DNA from: Actinacidiphila sp965342175
Lineage (GTDB): Bacteria > Actinomycetota > Actinomycetes > Streptomycetales > Streptomycetaceae
Reading direction: 5' to 3'
Assembly (NCBI RefSeq): GCF_965342175.1
Contig: NZ_CBDRBL010000030.1
Coordinates: forward strand, 8,180-72,179
Length of the DNA: 64,000 nt
Shown here: one piece after another, positions 1-8,126 of the stretch
How positions within the stretch are numbered: position 1 is the stretch's first letter
Layout: every line of letters begins with the position of its first letter
Made by a program: the position numbers and the translations under genes
Notes under the pieces: model-generated
Told to the model about the DNA's origin: nothing
The model's input: the letters and a program-made list of their open reading frames with translations, nothing else
Databases searched by the model: none

Positions 1-248
1 AGGAGTTCGCCGAGGGCCCGCATGATGAAGAAGATCACCAGGCCGGCGCCGGCGTAGCAGGCGATCAGGCTGGGCCCGATGGCGGCGATGCCCTTGCTGG
101 ACCCGTAGAAGAGGCCGGTGCCGATGGCGCCGCCGATCGCGATCATCTGCACCTGGCGGGCGCCGAGTCCGCGCCGGTAGCCCTCCTCCGGATCGGCTCC
201 CGGGGCGCCGCCGCCGGATTCGTGCCGCTCGACCTGCGTCGAGGTCAT
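1..248 (-). CDS. Amino acid permease (APC family), N-terminal part only
   Basis: The visible 82 residues begin with a charged, Gly-rich cytoplasmic tail and then YRRGLGARQVQMIAIGGAIGTGLF, split by the first membrane segment. The GGAIGTGLFYGSS stretch is the conserved start of TM1 in APC-family amino acid:proton symporters of the GabP/AnsP/LysP type. A second hydrophobic segment follows (SLIACYAGAGLVIFFIMRALGEL). The rest of the gene lies beyond the window, so substrate cannot be judged. ATG is at 248. The leader upstream of this start contains the 34-bp tandem array at 521-806. Confidence 0.85.
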   Translation of the reverse strand, partial: MTSTQVERHESGGGAPGADPEEGYRRGLGARQVQMIAIGGAIGTGLFYGSSKGIAAIGPSLIACYAGAGLVIFFIMRALGEL

Positions 249-836
249 GTCGCTGCGCCTTTCTCCCTGCCCGTCCGGCCGTGCGGGCCCGGGTCGGGTT
301 CCGGTCCCCCCCGGGTGGTGCAGGTGCGCGCCGGGGCCGGCCGGGCGGGCGACCTGTCGCGACGGGGTGGCGTCGCGGCGGGTGGCCGAGCGTGTGGATC
401 ACGGGGGTGCGCGCCGGGCACGCAGCGCAAATGTGGCACACGGCACAGGGAGTTGCCGACCGAAGGTGCGCCGAATGGGGGTGCGGCCGGACTTCGCGGC
501 CACCGGCCCCGGTGGCCCAGCCGACCCGGAGACGCGGCCGCCCCGGTGGCCCAGCCGACCTGGAGACGCGGCAGCCCCGGTGGCCCAGCCGACCCGGAGA
601 CGCGGCAGCCCCGGAGGTCCGGCCGACCCGGAGACGCGGCAGCCCCGGAGGCCCAGCCGACCCGGAGACGCGGCCGCCCCGGTGGCCCAGCCGACCCGGA
701 GACGCGGCCGCCCCGGAGGCCCAGCCGACCCGGAGACGCGGCCGCCCCGGAGGCCCAGCCGACCCGGAGACGCGGCAGCCCCGGAGGCCCAGCCGACCTG
801 CGGCACAGGCGCCCCTGGTCGAGGGGCGCCCCCGCG
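249..836. other. Gene-free spacer with permease leader
   Basis: This 588-bp interval separates the permease start from the end of the DUF2017 gene. It contains the 34-bp tandem array and no convincing gene. Its open frames are explained by GC content and by the repeat, whose period is not a multiple of three. Confidence 0.6.
521..806. repeat. Tandem array of a 34-bp unit, 8 full copies plus a partial
   Basis: Units start at 521, 555, 589, 623, 657, 691, 725, 759 and 793, exactly 34 bp apart. Each begins CCGACCCGGAGACGCGG (one copy has CCGACCTGG) and continues through CCCCGG to GGCCCAG. Two positions vary between copies: GCGGCCGCC versus GCGGCAGCC, and CCGGTGG versus CCGGAGG. The variants are shuffled along the array, which suggests unequal crossing-over or slippage. 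There are no spacers between units, so it is not a CRISPR array, and the 34-bp period rules out a simple coding repeat. Confidence 0.95.
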
Positions 837-1400
837 TCACGGCATGAGGGTCTCCACCAGGCTCTCCTGGAGCGCCCCGAGCCAGAGGTAGGCCATGACG
901 AGCGGTTTGCGCGGGTCGGAGTCCGGCAGCCGGTACAGCTCGCTGTTCTCGTCGTCGCTGATCTCCAGCCGGGCGCCCATGGTCAGTCGCAGGTCGTTGA
1001 GGGCGCCGAGCCACTGGCGCGCCTGCCCGGCGTCGAGGGTCAGCACCGCTCCCCCGTCGCCGCCGGCGGTCAGCGCGTCGAGGCTGCGGACGACGGCGAG
1101 GGCGTCGTCGCGTTTGCGGGCGCGCAGGTCGTTCTCGGTGAAGCGGCGGAACTCCGAGGAGTCGGCCTCCTCCTCGTAGGCGTCCGGGAAGAGCCGGGCG
1201 AGCGCCGGGTCCTCGGGGGGCCGGGTGGGGCCCTCCGCGAAGAGCTCGGCCAGCGGGTCGGCGGGCTCGGCGGTGTCCGCGGCGCCGGGGCCGATCAGTT
1301 CCAGGAGCTGCACGGCCAGGCTGCGCAGGATGGAGATCTCGACCTCGTCGAGCGCGATGGCGGCGCCGCCTTCGGCAGCGGTCTGGAAGTAGCCGGGCAT
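837..1400 (-). CDS. DUF2017 domain protein
   Basis: 187-residue soluble protein starting MPGYFQTAAEGGAAIALDEVEISILRSL-, with a strongly acidic middle (EPADPLAELFAEGPTRPPED) and a C-terminal helical part. This matches the actinobacterial DUF2017 family, which has no established biochemical role. It lies 105 bp downstream of clpS on the same strand. That pairing is typical of actinobacteria and suggests co-transcription, with a possible link to Clp-dependent proteolysis (inference). ATG start at 1400. Confidence 0.85.
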   Translation of the reverse strand: MPGYFQTAAEGGAAIALDEVEISILRSLAVQLLELIGPGAADTAEPADPLAELFAEGPTRPPEDPALARLFPDAYEEEADSSEFRRFTENDLRARKRDDALAVVRSLDALTAGGDGGAVLTLDAGQARQWLGALNDLRLTMGARLEISDDENSELYRLPDSDPRKPLVMAYLWLGALQESLVETLMP

Positions 1401-1505
1401 GTCGGTATCAGCCGTCCCTCAGGGGCTCGGTGGTCGTCTCGGTGGTCGTCCGGGTGTGTCGCGTCGGTGGTCCGGCGTCGCTGTCCCGCCTCGCGTCCCG
1501 CGGCC

Positions 1506-1817
1506 TCAGCGGTCCTGCGTGAGGGTGGCCCACAGCCCGTACCCGTGCATCGCCTGCACGTCGCGTTCCATCTCCTCGCGCGTGCCGCTGGACACCACGG
1601 CCCGGCCCTTGTGGTGCACGTCGAGCATGAGCTTGGTGGCCTTGTCCTTCGGGTAGCCGAAGTACGCCTGGAAGACGTAGGTCACGTAGCTCATCAGATT
1701 GACCGGGTCGTTGTGGACGACAGTCACCCAGGGAACGTCCGGGGACGGCACCTCGAAGGGGGCCTCGCTCGACTCGGTCCGCTCGATCTCTGCGGGGGCG
1801 ACACTCACGTGACCCAT
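1506..1817 (-). CDS. clpS: ATP-dependent Clp protease adaptor ClpS
   Basis: 103-residue adaptor that delivers N-degron substrates to ClpAP/ClpCP. The core VPWVTVVHNDPVNLMSYV carries the family's HND motif, which contacts the N-terminal residue of substrates. It is followed by FQAYFGYPKDKATKLMLDVH, a conserved H-x-K-G segment (HHKGRAVVSSG) and the C-terminal MHGYGLWATLTQD strand. I chose the ATG at 1817: it gives the usual family length and has GGTGAC about 8 nt upstream. An in-frame GTG at 1868 would add 17 atypical residues. It is transcribed divergently from pncB. Confidence 0.93.
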   Translation of the reverse strand: MGHVSVAPAEIERTESSEAPFEVPSPDVPWVTVVHNDPVNLMSYVTYVFQAYFGYPKDKATKLMLDVHHKGRAVVSSGTREEMERDVQAMHGYGLWATLTQDR

Positions 1818-1898
1818 GCTGTCACCAGACGGTGCCCGCAGGGAAACCGGCCCCCGGGAAATCGTCACTCTGACGAAATAGGGGTAGCATCCTCAGCC

Positions 1899-3233
1899 AT
1901 GAGCACTGCAGACCTGGGGCTGCCTGTCATGGTCCCCTCCACCGCGCTGTTCACCGACCGGTACGAGCTGACCATGCTGCAGGCCGCGCTGCGCAGCGGC
2001 ACCGCCCACCGGCGTTCGGTGTTCGAGGTGTTCACCCGCCGACTGCCCGAAGGGCGGCGCTACGGGGTGGTGTGCGGCACGGGCCGGGTACTGGACGCCG
2101 TGGAGAACTTCCGCTTCGACGGCGACATCCTGTCCTTCCTGGAACGGGAGCGGGTGGTGGACGGGCCCACCCTCGAGTGGCTGGCCGGGTACCGCTTCCG
2201 CGGCGACATCCACGGCTATCCCGAGGGCGAGGTGTACTTCCCCGGCTCACCGATCATGCGGATCGAGGGCACCTTCGCCGAGGCGGTGCTGCTGGAGACG
2301 GTGGTGCTGTCGATCCTCAACCACGACTCGGCGATCGCGGCCGCCGCCTCCCGGATGGCCGTGGCCGCCGCGGGCCGGCCGCTGATGGAGATGGGCGCAC
2401 GCCGCACCCACGAACTGGCCGCGGTCGCGGCCTCCCGCGCGGCCTACGTCGGGGGCTTCGCCTCCTCCAGCAACCTGGCCGCCGGGTTCCGCTACGGCCT
2501 GCCGACCATCGGCACCAGCGCGCACGCCTTCACCCTGCTCCACGACGACGAGCGGGGCGCGTTCACCGCGCAGGTCGAGTCGCTCGGCCGCGGCACCACC
2601 TTGCTGGTCGACACCTTCGACGTGGCCACGGCCGTCCGGGCCGCCGTGGAGATCGCCGGCCCCGAACTCGGGGCCGTGCGCATCGATTCCGGGGACCTGC
2701 TGCTGCTCGCCCACCGGGTGCGGCAGCAATTGGACGATCTGGGGGCGCGCAAGACCCGCATCGTGGTGACCTCGGACCTGGACGAGTACGCCATCGCCTC
2801 GCTGGCCGCGGCGCCGGTCGACGCGTACGGGATCGGCACCTCCCTGGTGACCGGCAGCGGGCATCCGACCTGCTCGATGGTCTACAAGCTCGTCGCCCGC
2901 GCCGCCTCCGCCGACCCCGGCGCCCCCCTGGTGCCGGTCGCCAAGAAGTCGATGGGCGGCAAGACCAGCATCGGTGGGCGCAAGTGGGCGGCCCGGCGGG
3001 TGGACGCCGACGGCGTCGCCGAGGCCGAGGTGCTCGGCACCGGACCGGTACCCGGGCCGCTGGCGGACCGGCAGTTGCTGGTGCCGCTGGTGCTGGGCGG
3101 CGAGACCGTCGGCCGGGAGCCGCTGGACAGCGCCCGTGCCCGCCACATCGAGGCACGTGCCGCACTGCCGCTGTCGGCGACGCAGCTGTCGCGCGGCGAG
3201 CCGGTGCTGCCCACCGAGTACATCACCCACTGA
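1899..3233 (+). CDS. pncB: Nicotinate phosphoribosyltransferase
   Basis: 444-residue NAPRTase that makes nicotinate mononucleotide from nicotinate and PRPP in the Preiss-Handler NAD salvage pathway. Recognisable segments are FTDRYELTMLQAAL near the N-terminus, FEVFTRRLPEGRRYGV, the substrate loop EMGARRTH, GTSAHAFTLLH, the PRPP-site region VRIDSGDL, and KKSMGGKTSIGG near the end. No Shine-Dalgarno precedes the ATG. A TAGCAT hexamer at 1885-1890 is placed so that transcription could begin at or next to the ATG, so a leaderless mRNA is possible (inference). pncA follows 83 bp downstream. Confidence 0.95.
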   Translation: MSTADLGLPVMVPSTALFTDRYELTMLQAALRSGTAHRRSVFEVFTRRLPEGRRYGVVCGTGRVLDAVENFRFDGDILSFLERERVVDGPTLEWLAGYRFRGDIHGYPEGEVYFPGSPIMRIEGTFAEAVLLETVVLSILNHDSAIAAAASRMAVAAAGRPLMEMGARRTHELAAVAASRAAYVGGFASSSNLAAGFRYGLPTIGTSAHAFTLLHDDERGAFTAQVESLGRGTTLLVDTFDVATAVRAAVEIAGPELGAVRIDSGDLLLLAHRVRQQLDDLGARKTRIVVTSDLDEYAIASLAAAPVDAYGIGTSLVTGSGHPTCSMVYKLVARAASADPGAPLVPVAKKSMGGKTSIGGRKWAARRVDADGVAEAEVLGTGPVPGPLADRQLLVPLVLGGETVGREPLDSARARHIEARAALPLSATQLSRGEPVLPTEYITH

Positions 3234-3241
3234 TCGCCGCA

Positions 3242-3265
3242 GGCGCCCTGCCGCGGCGGGGCGCC
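3242..3265 (+). terminator. GC-rich hairpin between pncB and pncA
   Basis: GGCGCCC at 3242-3248 pairs with GGGCGCC at 3259-3265, and the intervening bases can pair further. It has no U-tract. It could be a weak terminator or a processing site that separates pncB and pncA expression. Confidence 0.4.
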
Positions 3266-3316
3266 GCTCACTACAGTCGGTAAGGACGGGACGCCGACGA
3301 GAAAGGACCGGACGCC

Positions 3317-3913
3317 ATGCACCGCGCACTGATCGTCGTGGACGTGCAGAACGACTTCTGCGAGGGCGGCAGCCTGCCCGTCGCCGGCGGCGCGGAGGTC
3401 GCCGCCGCCATCACCGACCTGGTCGGGGACGCCACCGCCGGCTACCGGCACGTGGTGGCCACCCGCGACCACCACGTCTCCCCGGGCGAGCACTTCTCCG
3501 ATCACCCCGACTTCGTCCGCACCTGGCCGCACCACTGCGTCGCCGGCACCGAGGGCGCCGGCTTCCACCCGAACTTCGCGCCGGCGGTCGCCTCGGGCGC
3601 GGTGGAGGCGGTCTTCGACAAGGGCGCCTACGCGGGCGCCTACAGCGGTTTCGAGGGCGTCGACGAGAACGGCACCGGGCTGGCGCAGTGGCTGCGCCAG
3701 CGCGGGGTGTCCGAGGTCGACGTGGTCGGCATCGCCACCGACCACTGCGTGCGGGCGACCGCGCTGGACGCCGTGCGGGAGGGCTTCCGCACCCGGGTGC
3801 TGCTCGACCTGACGGCGGGCGTCATGCCGGAGACGACCGAGCGGGCGCTGGAGGAGCTGCGTACGGCCGGCGCCGAGCTGTCCGGCAAGCCGGTCGTCCG
3901 CGAACGGGCCTGA
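3317..3913 (+). CDS. pncA: Nicotinamidase (isochorismatase family)
   Basis: 198-residue cysteine hydrolase converting nicotinamide to nicotinate and ammonia, which feeds PncB encoded just upstream. The catalytic triad is visible: Asp9 in LIVVDVQNDF, Lys102 in FDKGAYAGAYSGF, and Cys144 in ATDHCVRATALDA. Metal-binding residues lie in ATRDHHVSPGEHF. The length is normal for bacterial PncA. GAAAGGA upstream of the ATG serves as ribosome binding site. The pncB-pncA order makes a compact salvage unit. Confidence 0.94.
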   Translation: MHRALIVVDVQNDFCEGGSLPVAGGAEVAAAITDLVGDATAGYRHVVATRDHHVSPGEHFSDHPDFVRTWPHHCVAGTEGAGFHPNFAPAVASGAVEAVFDKGAYAGAYSGFEGVDENGTGLAQWLRQRGVSEVDVVGIATDHCVRATALDAVREGFRTRVLLDLTAGVMPETTERALEELRTAGAELSGKPVVRERA

Positions 3914-3955
3914 CGGCCGCCCGAGGGGGGCGGACTTCCGCGGGCCGTATCCGGT

Positions 3956-4273
3956 TCAGCGGCGGACGGTCGGGCCGAGCAGTGCCGCGATGGACTGCCA
4001 GGGGGCGGCGGGCGCCGAGGGGATGCGGCGCCAGACGAGTCCCTCGGGGTGGTGGAGGACGGCGTTGATCTCGTCGGCCGTCGGGGGCTCCATGTTGCCG
4101 ACGAGGCGGACGGCGCGAAAGCCGAGGTTGCGCAGGCGGGTCAGCGCGCGCTGCCGGTTGACCGCGACGACGAGCACCCTGATGTGCTCCTCCGCGGCTC
4201 CGCCGGGCGAGGGCAGCCGGAGGGCCACGACGACGTCGCCGCTGGGAAGCCTGGTGAACCCGCCGCTGGCCAT
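3956..4273 (-). CDS. Conserved hypothetical protein, 105 aa
   Basis: Small soluble protein starting MASGGFTRLPSGDVVVALR, followed by LRVLVVAVNRQRALTRLRNLGFRAVRLVGN-type segments and ending with WQSIAALLGPTVRR. The pattern (VVAVNRQRAL..LRNLGF) suggests a small alpha/beta fold. I do not recognise the family. A longer frame starts at a GTG at 4306, but that codon lies in the loop of the terminator at 4290-4325, so I prefer the ATG at 4273. It converges on pncA. Confidence 0.65.
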   Translation of the reverse strand: MASGGFTRLPSGDVVVALRLPSPGGAAEEHIRVLVVAVNRQRALTRLRNLGFRAVRLVGNMEPPTADEINAVLHHPEGLVWRRIPSAPAAPWQSIAALLGPTVRR

Positions 4274-4289
4274 AAGCACATGATCCGCA

Positions 4290-4325
4290 GATCGGCCCCC
4301 GTCCACCAGAGGGCGGGGGCCGATC
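4290..4325 (-). terminator. Rho-independent-type hairpin after the M6 protease gene
   Basis: Perfect 12-bp inverted repeat, GATCGGCCCCCG (4290-4301) with CGGGGGCCGATC (4314-4325), and a 12-nt loop. It starts 24 bp past the protease stop codon. Confidence 0.8.
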
Positions 4326-4348
4326 AGGTCACTTCGCGCGGTGCGTGA

Positions 4349-6673
4349 TCACTTCTTTCCGGAGGGGCCGACCTTGACGGTGACGGTGCTGCCGTCCTTG
4401 GCCTCGTGGAGGATCGTGATCCGGGTGTTGCTCGGGGTCGTATTCACGCTGCCCGTGGGGTTCTCCGCGGACCAGTAGGGGTTCCTGTCGTCGAAGACCG
4501 TGACTCCCGGCTGGCTCGCGACCTTGGTCGCGACGCCGTTCTTGTGCAGGGTCAGGGCGTCGGTGCGGGCCGCGGTGAAGGTGGCGTCGTAGGCCTGCAC
4601 GCGGTTGCGCATGAGCGTGCCGTCGTTCCACTTCAGCGCCTTGGGGTGGGCGTCGATCGGCAGGATCCGGCCGGCACCCGGGTGGGCACTGACGTTGTTG
4701 TCCCGCATCGAGGTGTCCCACAGCCAGATCAGCAGGCCGTTCTGGTAGGCGTAGTGCTCGACCCAGTTCTCCTTGCTGGTGGCCCAGCCGAAGTTGTAGG
4801 GGCCGACCTTCAGGGTCTGGTCGTACGAGACGTACTGCCGGTTCTCCGCGATGTAGTACTGCGGGAACTCCTCGGAGTACGTGGCACCCTTGATCGTGAA
4901 GCCCTTGGCGGTCCACCCGTTGTCACCGGACTCCGCGCCGTCGCTGAAGACGGTCGCGCCGTCGGCGGTCAGGGTGATCGCGTCGGCGAGGAAGCCCTTC
5001 TGGGCCACGCCGCCGTCGGACTGGTAGCGGAAGCGGAGCTTGACCGACTGGCCGGCGTAGGCGTCCAGCGGGAACGCCATGTCCTGGTAGGAGGCCGCGG
5101 TGCCGGTCAGGGCGGGCTTGCCGCTGGCGTCGTGCGGGAGCGGGGCGCCGCCGATGGTGCCGTCGACGGCCGTCCAGGTGGCGCCGCCGTCGGTGGACAC
5201 CTCGGTGTAGAGGTAGTCGTAGTCCGTCTCGATGTCGTACCAGCCCTTGAGGGACAGGCTCGCCGAGGTCTTGCCGGTGAGGTCGACATCGCGGGTGAGC
5301 GTGTTGCTCAGGTTGTCGCCGCTGCCGCTCCACCACTGCTTGGCGCCCTCGGCCGGGACGGCCAGTTCGCTCGTCACGCTCTTCGGCGGGAGCGCGACGA
5401 TCAGGGCCTGCTTCCTGGCGGTGTTGTACTCGGCGACGCCCAGGGTGCTGAGGGAGGTCTTGCCTGCCGTGGCGAGGTCGTAGTTCAGCCAGCCCAGCTG
5501 CAGCTTGTCCCAGGCCGTCATGTCGCCGGGCCGGTCGCCGATGGCGTCCTTGCCGGTGCCGAGCCACGAACCGGACGACATCAGCGTCCAGAAGGCGGTG
5601 GAGTTCTCCGCCCTGTTGGTGGTGTCGTAGTGGTCCGGCAGACCGAGGTCGTGGCCGTACTCATGGGCGAAGACGCCGAGGCCGCCGTTCTCCGGCTGGA
5701 CGGTGTAGTCGCCGACCCAGACGCCGGTGTCGCCGATCTGGGTGCCGCCGAGCAGGTTGCCCTGCGGGCCGGTCGAGCCCTGGTCGCTGCCGAACGCGTA
5801 CCAGCGGTGGGCCCAGATCGCGTCCTCGCCCTGGGCGCCGCCGCCGGCGGACTCGTCCTCGCCGGCGTGCACGATCTGGAAGTGGTCGATGTAGCCGTCG
5901 GGCTCGTTGAAGTCGCCGTCGCCGTCGTAGTCGTAGCGGTCCCACTGGTCGTACTCGGCCAGCTTCGCCTTGATCTGGGCGGCGGTGTCACCGGCGGCCT
6001 TGCGCGCGTCGACCCACTTGTTCACCGCGTCCGCGACGAGGTACCAGGCGCAGTTGTCGCACTTGTTGCTGCCGTACCGGGCCTCGTTCCAGTCGACCTT
6101 GACCCAGTCGGCGACCTCGCCCGCGACCGAGTAGCGGCCGGAGGACTGCCTCTCGTAGTACGTGGCCACGGATTCATCACCCTTGGCCTTCGAGAAGTAC
6201 AGGTCCTGGAAGTGCTGGCGGTTGTAGTCCGCCTGCCAGTCCGTGCTGTTGTCCGTGCTGCGGTCGGGCTCGGCTATCTCGTTGTGCACGGGACCGGGCG
6301 TTCCGCCGTACGCGGGGTCGGTCTTGGTCCCGAACTCGGCGAGGATCACGAAGATCTTGTCGGTCTTCTCGCGCGCGAGCTCGACGTACTTGTTCTTGCC
6401 GAGCTTCACGACGCCTGACGCGCCGCGGTCCTCGATCTTCGACTTGCCTGAGATGACCTGCTCGATCGCCTGCTGGCGCTGGGCGGACTGACGCTCGCTC
6501 AGCGGGCCCTTCAGATCGTGCTCGACGCGCTCCGCTCGCGCCGGGTCGTGCCGTACGACACGCCCGGTCTGCGGGTCGGCCTGGGCTGCCGCGACGGGGA
6601 AGGCTGTGGCGCCTATCGCGACGATCGCCACGGCCAGAGCGGCGGATCTGATGGTCCGTCGTTGGCTTATCAC
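4349..6673 (-). CDS. Secreted M6 family metalloprotease (immune inhibitor A type)
   Basis: 774-residue exported zinc protease. A Sec signal peptide covers about residues 1-32 (SAALAVAIVAIGATAFPVAAAQA). The M6 catalytic domain carries HEYGH at 337-341 followed by DLGLPDHYD. Upstream are DGDGDFNEPDGYIDHF, a calcium-binding-like Asp-rich loop, and FWTLMSSGSW. Downstream are two MAM/jelly-roll-like segments (SLSLKGWYDIETDYDYLYTE and FSDGAESG). The GTG at 6673 has GGGAGG 9 nt upstream and gives a normal signal peptide, so I chose it over the longer open frame. It probably degrades extracellular protein. A pair of adjacent 11-bp repeats lies about 105-130 bp upstream. Confidence 0.92.
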   Translation of the reverse strand: MISQRRTIRSAALAVAIVAIGATAFPVAAAQADPQTGRVVRHDPARAERVEHDLKGPLSERQSAQRQQAIEQVISGKSKIEDRGASGVVKLGKNKYVELAREKTDKIFVILAEFGTKTDPAYGGTPGPVHNEIAEPDRSTDNSTDWQADYNRQHFQDLYFSKAKGDESVATYYERQSSGRYSVAGEVADWVKVDWNEARYGSNKCDNCAWYLVADAVNKWVDARKAAGDTAAQIKAKLAEYDQWDRYDYDGDGDFNEPDGYIDHFQIVHAGEDESAGGGAQGEDAIWAHRWYAFGSDQGSTGPQGNLLGGTQIGDTGVWVGDYTVQPENGGLGVFAHEYGHDLGLPDHYDTTNRAENSTAFWTLMSSGSWLGTGKDAIGDRPGDMTAWDKLQLGWLNYDLATAGKTSLSTLGVAEYNTARKQALIVALPPKSVTSELAVPAEGAKQWWSGSGDNLSNTLTRDVDLTGKTSASLSLKGWYDIETDYDYLYTEVSTDGGATWTAVDGTIGGAPLPHDASGKPALTGTAASYQDMAFPLDAYAGQSVKLRFRYQSDGGVAQKGFLADAITLTADGATVFSDGAESGDNGWTAKGFTIKGATYSEEFPQYYIAENRQYVSYDQTLKVGPYNFGWATSKENWVEHYAYQNGLLIWLWDTSMRDNNVSAHPGAGRILPIDAHPKALKWNDGTLMRNRVQAYDATFTAARTDALTLHKNGVATKVASQPGVTVFDDRNPYWSAENPTGSVNTTPSNTRITILHEAKDGSTVTVKVGPSGKK

Positions 6674-7030
6674 GATGTATGACCTCCCTGGGTGGGGGAC
6701 ATTGCATCGGAGTGGGGCCCAAAAAAACAGATCTTGACTTGTACATGACCGACGAGTACGGTGAGCGACCATTTGGTAGCACATAGCGGGCACATAGCGG
6801 ACACCGCGGTCAGGACGCGCACGTTTCACCCCAACCCGCCATGGCCGATGGGAGGGTGATGCGACCGTGCGCCCCCCGTGCTCCACACCGTGGGTCAGGT
6901 CGCGCTTACCGGGTGTTCCGCGCGGGCATCTCGCAGCGTAGGGTCGATGGTCGGCGTGCCACTCCCGAACCGCCGTGAACCGGCCCTGGCCGAGGCTCCG
7001 CCACACACGACGCCTGAGGACGGATCAGCC
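6674..7030. promoter_or_regulatory. Divergent intergenic region of the M6 protease gene
   Basis: 357 bp without a gene, separating the protease and a small membrane protein. It contains two immediately adjacent copies of GCACATAGCGG (6779-6789 and 6790-6800). It also has an unusually A-rich patch (seven A at about 6721-6727) in an otherwise GC-rich region. The repeats lie where an activator could bind upstream of the protease promoter. Confidence 0.4.
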
Positions 7031-7312
7031 ATGCCGCGTCCCACCCCCGCTCAGCTGACGTACGGTTCGGCGACCGTGGTGCTCGCCACCCTCGCGATGC
7101 TGCTGCTCTCCGAGGCGAGATCGGGCGTGGCGGTGGTGGTCGTCGCCGCGGCGGGCCTGGCGCTCGGCGTCCTGGTCGCTGTGACGGCGGCGATCCCGCC
7201 CGCCGTGCGCCGCGCGAAGCGCGCGCGGCCCACCGAGCGGCACCCGGTCCCGCGGGCCCGCGTCCGGGGCACCACCGAAGGCCGCCTGGGCGGACACTCC
7301 TTGCGCCGCTGA
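7031..7312 (+). CDS. Small membrane protein, function unknown
   Basis: 93 residues. Two hydrophobic helices lie near residues 12-27 (ATVVLATLAMLLL) and 33-57 (GVAVVVVAAAGLALGVLVAVTAA). A basic cytoplasmic tail rich in Arg and Pro follows (RRAKRARPTERHPVPRARVRG). The ATG at 7031 has GAGGA about 10 nt upstream, and an earlier in-frame start has no such site. No domain is recognised. It is transcribed divergently from the protease. Confidence 0.7.
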   Translation: MPRPTPAQLTYGSATVVLATLAMLLLSEARSGVAVVVVAAAGLALGVLVAVTAAIPPAVRRAKRARPTERHPVPRARVRGTTEGRLGGHSLRR

Positions 7313-7336
7313 GCACCGCCCCGCCTCCCCGCCGGA

Positions 7337-7376
7337 CAACGACGGCCCCGGAGCGGACGCTCCGGGGCCGTCGTTG
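7337..7376. terminator. Bidirectional terminator hairpin
   Basis: Perfect 18-bp stem, CAACGACGGCCCCGGAGC (7337-7354) with its complement (7359-7376), and a 4-nt loop. It lies between two convergent genes (ends at 7312 and 7390) and probably serves both. Confidence 0.85.
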
Positions 7377-7389
7377 ACGTCGGGGTCTG

Positions 7390-8046
7390 TCAGACCTTCA
7401 CGACGACGGTCTTGGCCGCCTTGTCGTGCCAGCACTGACGGTACGGCTTGTCCCACAGGTGCCACAGGACGTTCAGCAGCGGCAGCAGAAAGCCCACGCA
7501 GGGGATCACGTTGCCGGCGACGCTGATACCGGCGTACGTACCGGCGCGGGCCCAGGCCGCGTTGCCCGGGACGCTGCCGTCGGCGAGCCGCGCCACGCGG
7601 ATCTTCATGACCTTCTTGCCGATGGTCTGGCCGCTGGACTTCAGCATCAGCGCTTCGTACAGGAAGCTGGCGACACCGACGATGAGCGAGACCACGACCA
7701 CCTTGCCGAGGTCGTCCGGGTCCGTGAAGGACGCGCCGAACGCCATGCTGAGGACGAAGGCGAGGACAAGGAAGATCGCCCCGTCGATGAGCCGGGCGAC
7801 GAAGCGCTGGCCGCTTCCGGCCAGCGGGGGCATGCCCGCCAGGGCCGGGTCCGTCGGCATCTGGCCGTAGCCGGGCCCCTGCTGCGGATAGGCGTAAGGC
7901 GACTGTTGCTGCGGGAACGGCTGCTGGTCGTAAGGGTTCTGGCCCTGGGGGTACGGCTGCTGGCCGTACGGCTGCTCACCGTACGGGTTCTGGCCCCCCG
8001 AGCCGCCCTGCGGATAACCGTAGCCGGGCGGTTGATTCGAACTCAT
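7390..8046 (-). CDS. RDD family membrane protein (first of three)
   Basis: 218 residues. An N-terminal Pro/Gly/Gln/Tyr-rich tail (about 1-80, repeats of NPYG/QPYG/PYPQ) precedes an RDD domain. The domain begins RFVARLIDGAIFLVLAFVLSMAFG and continues through hydrophobic segments to GQTIGKKVMKIRVARL and DKPYRQCWHDKAAKTVVVKV. The RLIDG segment and the GKK...R element are family hallmarks. RDD proteins are multi-pass membrane proteins, some linked to Na+/H+ transport, but the role in Streptomyces is not established. It is the most 3' of three same-strand paralogues. Confidence 0.85.
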   Translation of the reverse strand: MSSNQPPGYGYPQGGSGGQNPYGEQPYGQQPYPQGQNPYDQQPFPQQQSPYAYPQQGPGYGQMPTDPALAGMPPLAGSGQRFVARLIDGAIFLVLAFVLSMAFGASFTDPDDLGKVVVVSLIVGVASFLYEALMLKSSGQTIGKKVMKIRVARLADGSVPGNAAWARAGTYAGISVAGNVIPCVGFLLPLLNVLWHLWDKPYRQCWHDKAAKTVVVKV

Positions 8047-8126
8047 GGGACGAGTAAATCAGCCGGGCATGACGACGCATAGACGCCGGATGGTCACGGC
8101 CCTGCGACGATCACCCGAAGCCCGCC

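Noticed and set aside
521..806. Possible CRISPR array
   Set aside because: Units are contiguous with no unique spacers and no cas gene is near.
222..1898. In-frame upstream extension of pncB
   Set aside because: It runs through the 34-bp array and antisense to DUF2017 and clpS. The ATG at 1899 begins the conserved protein.
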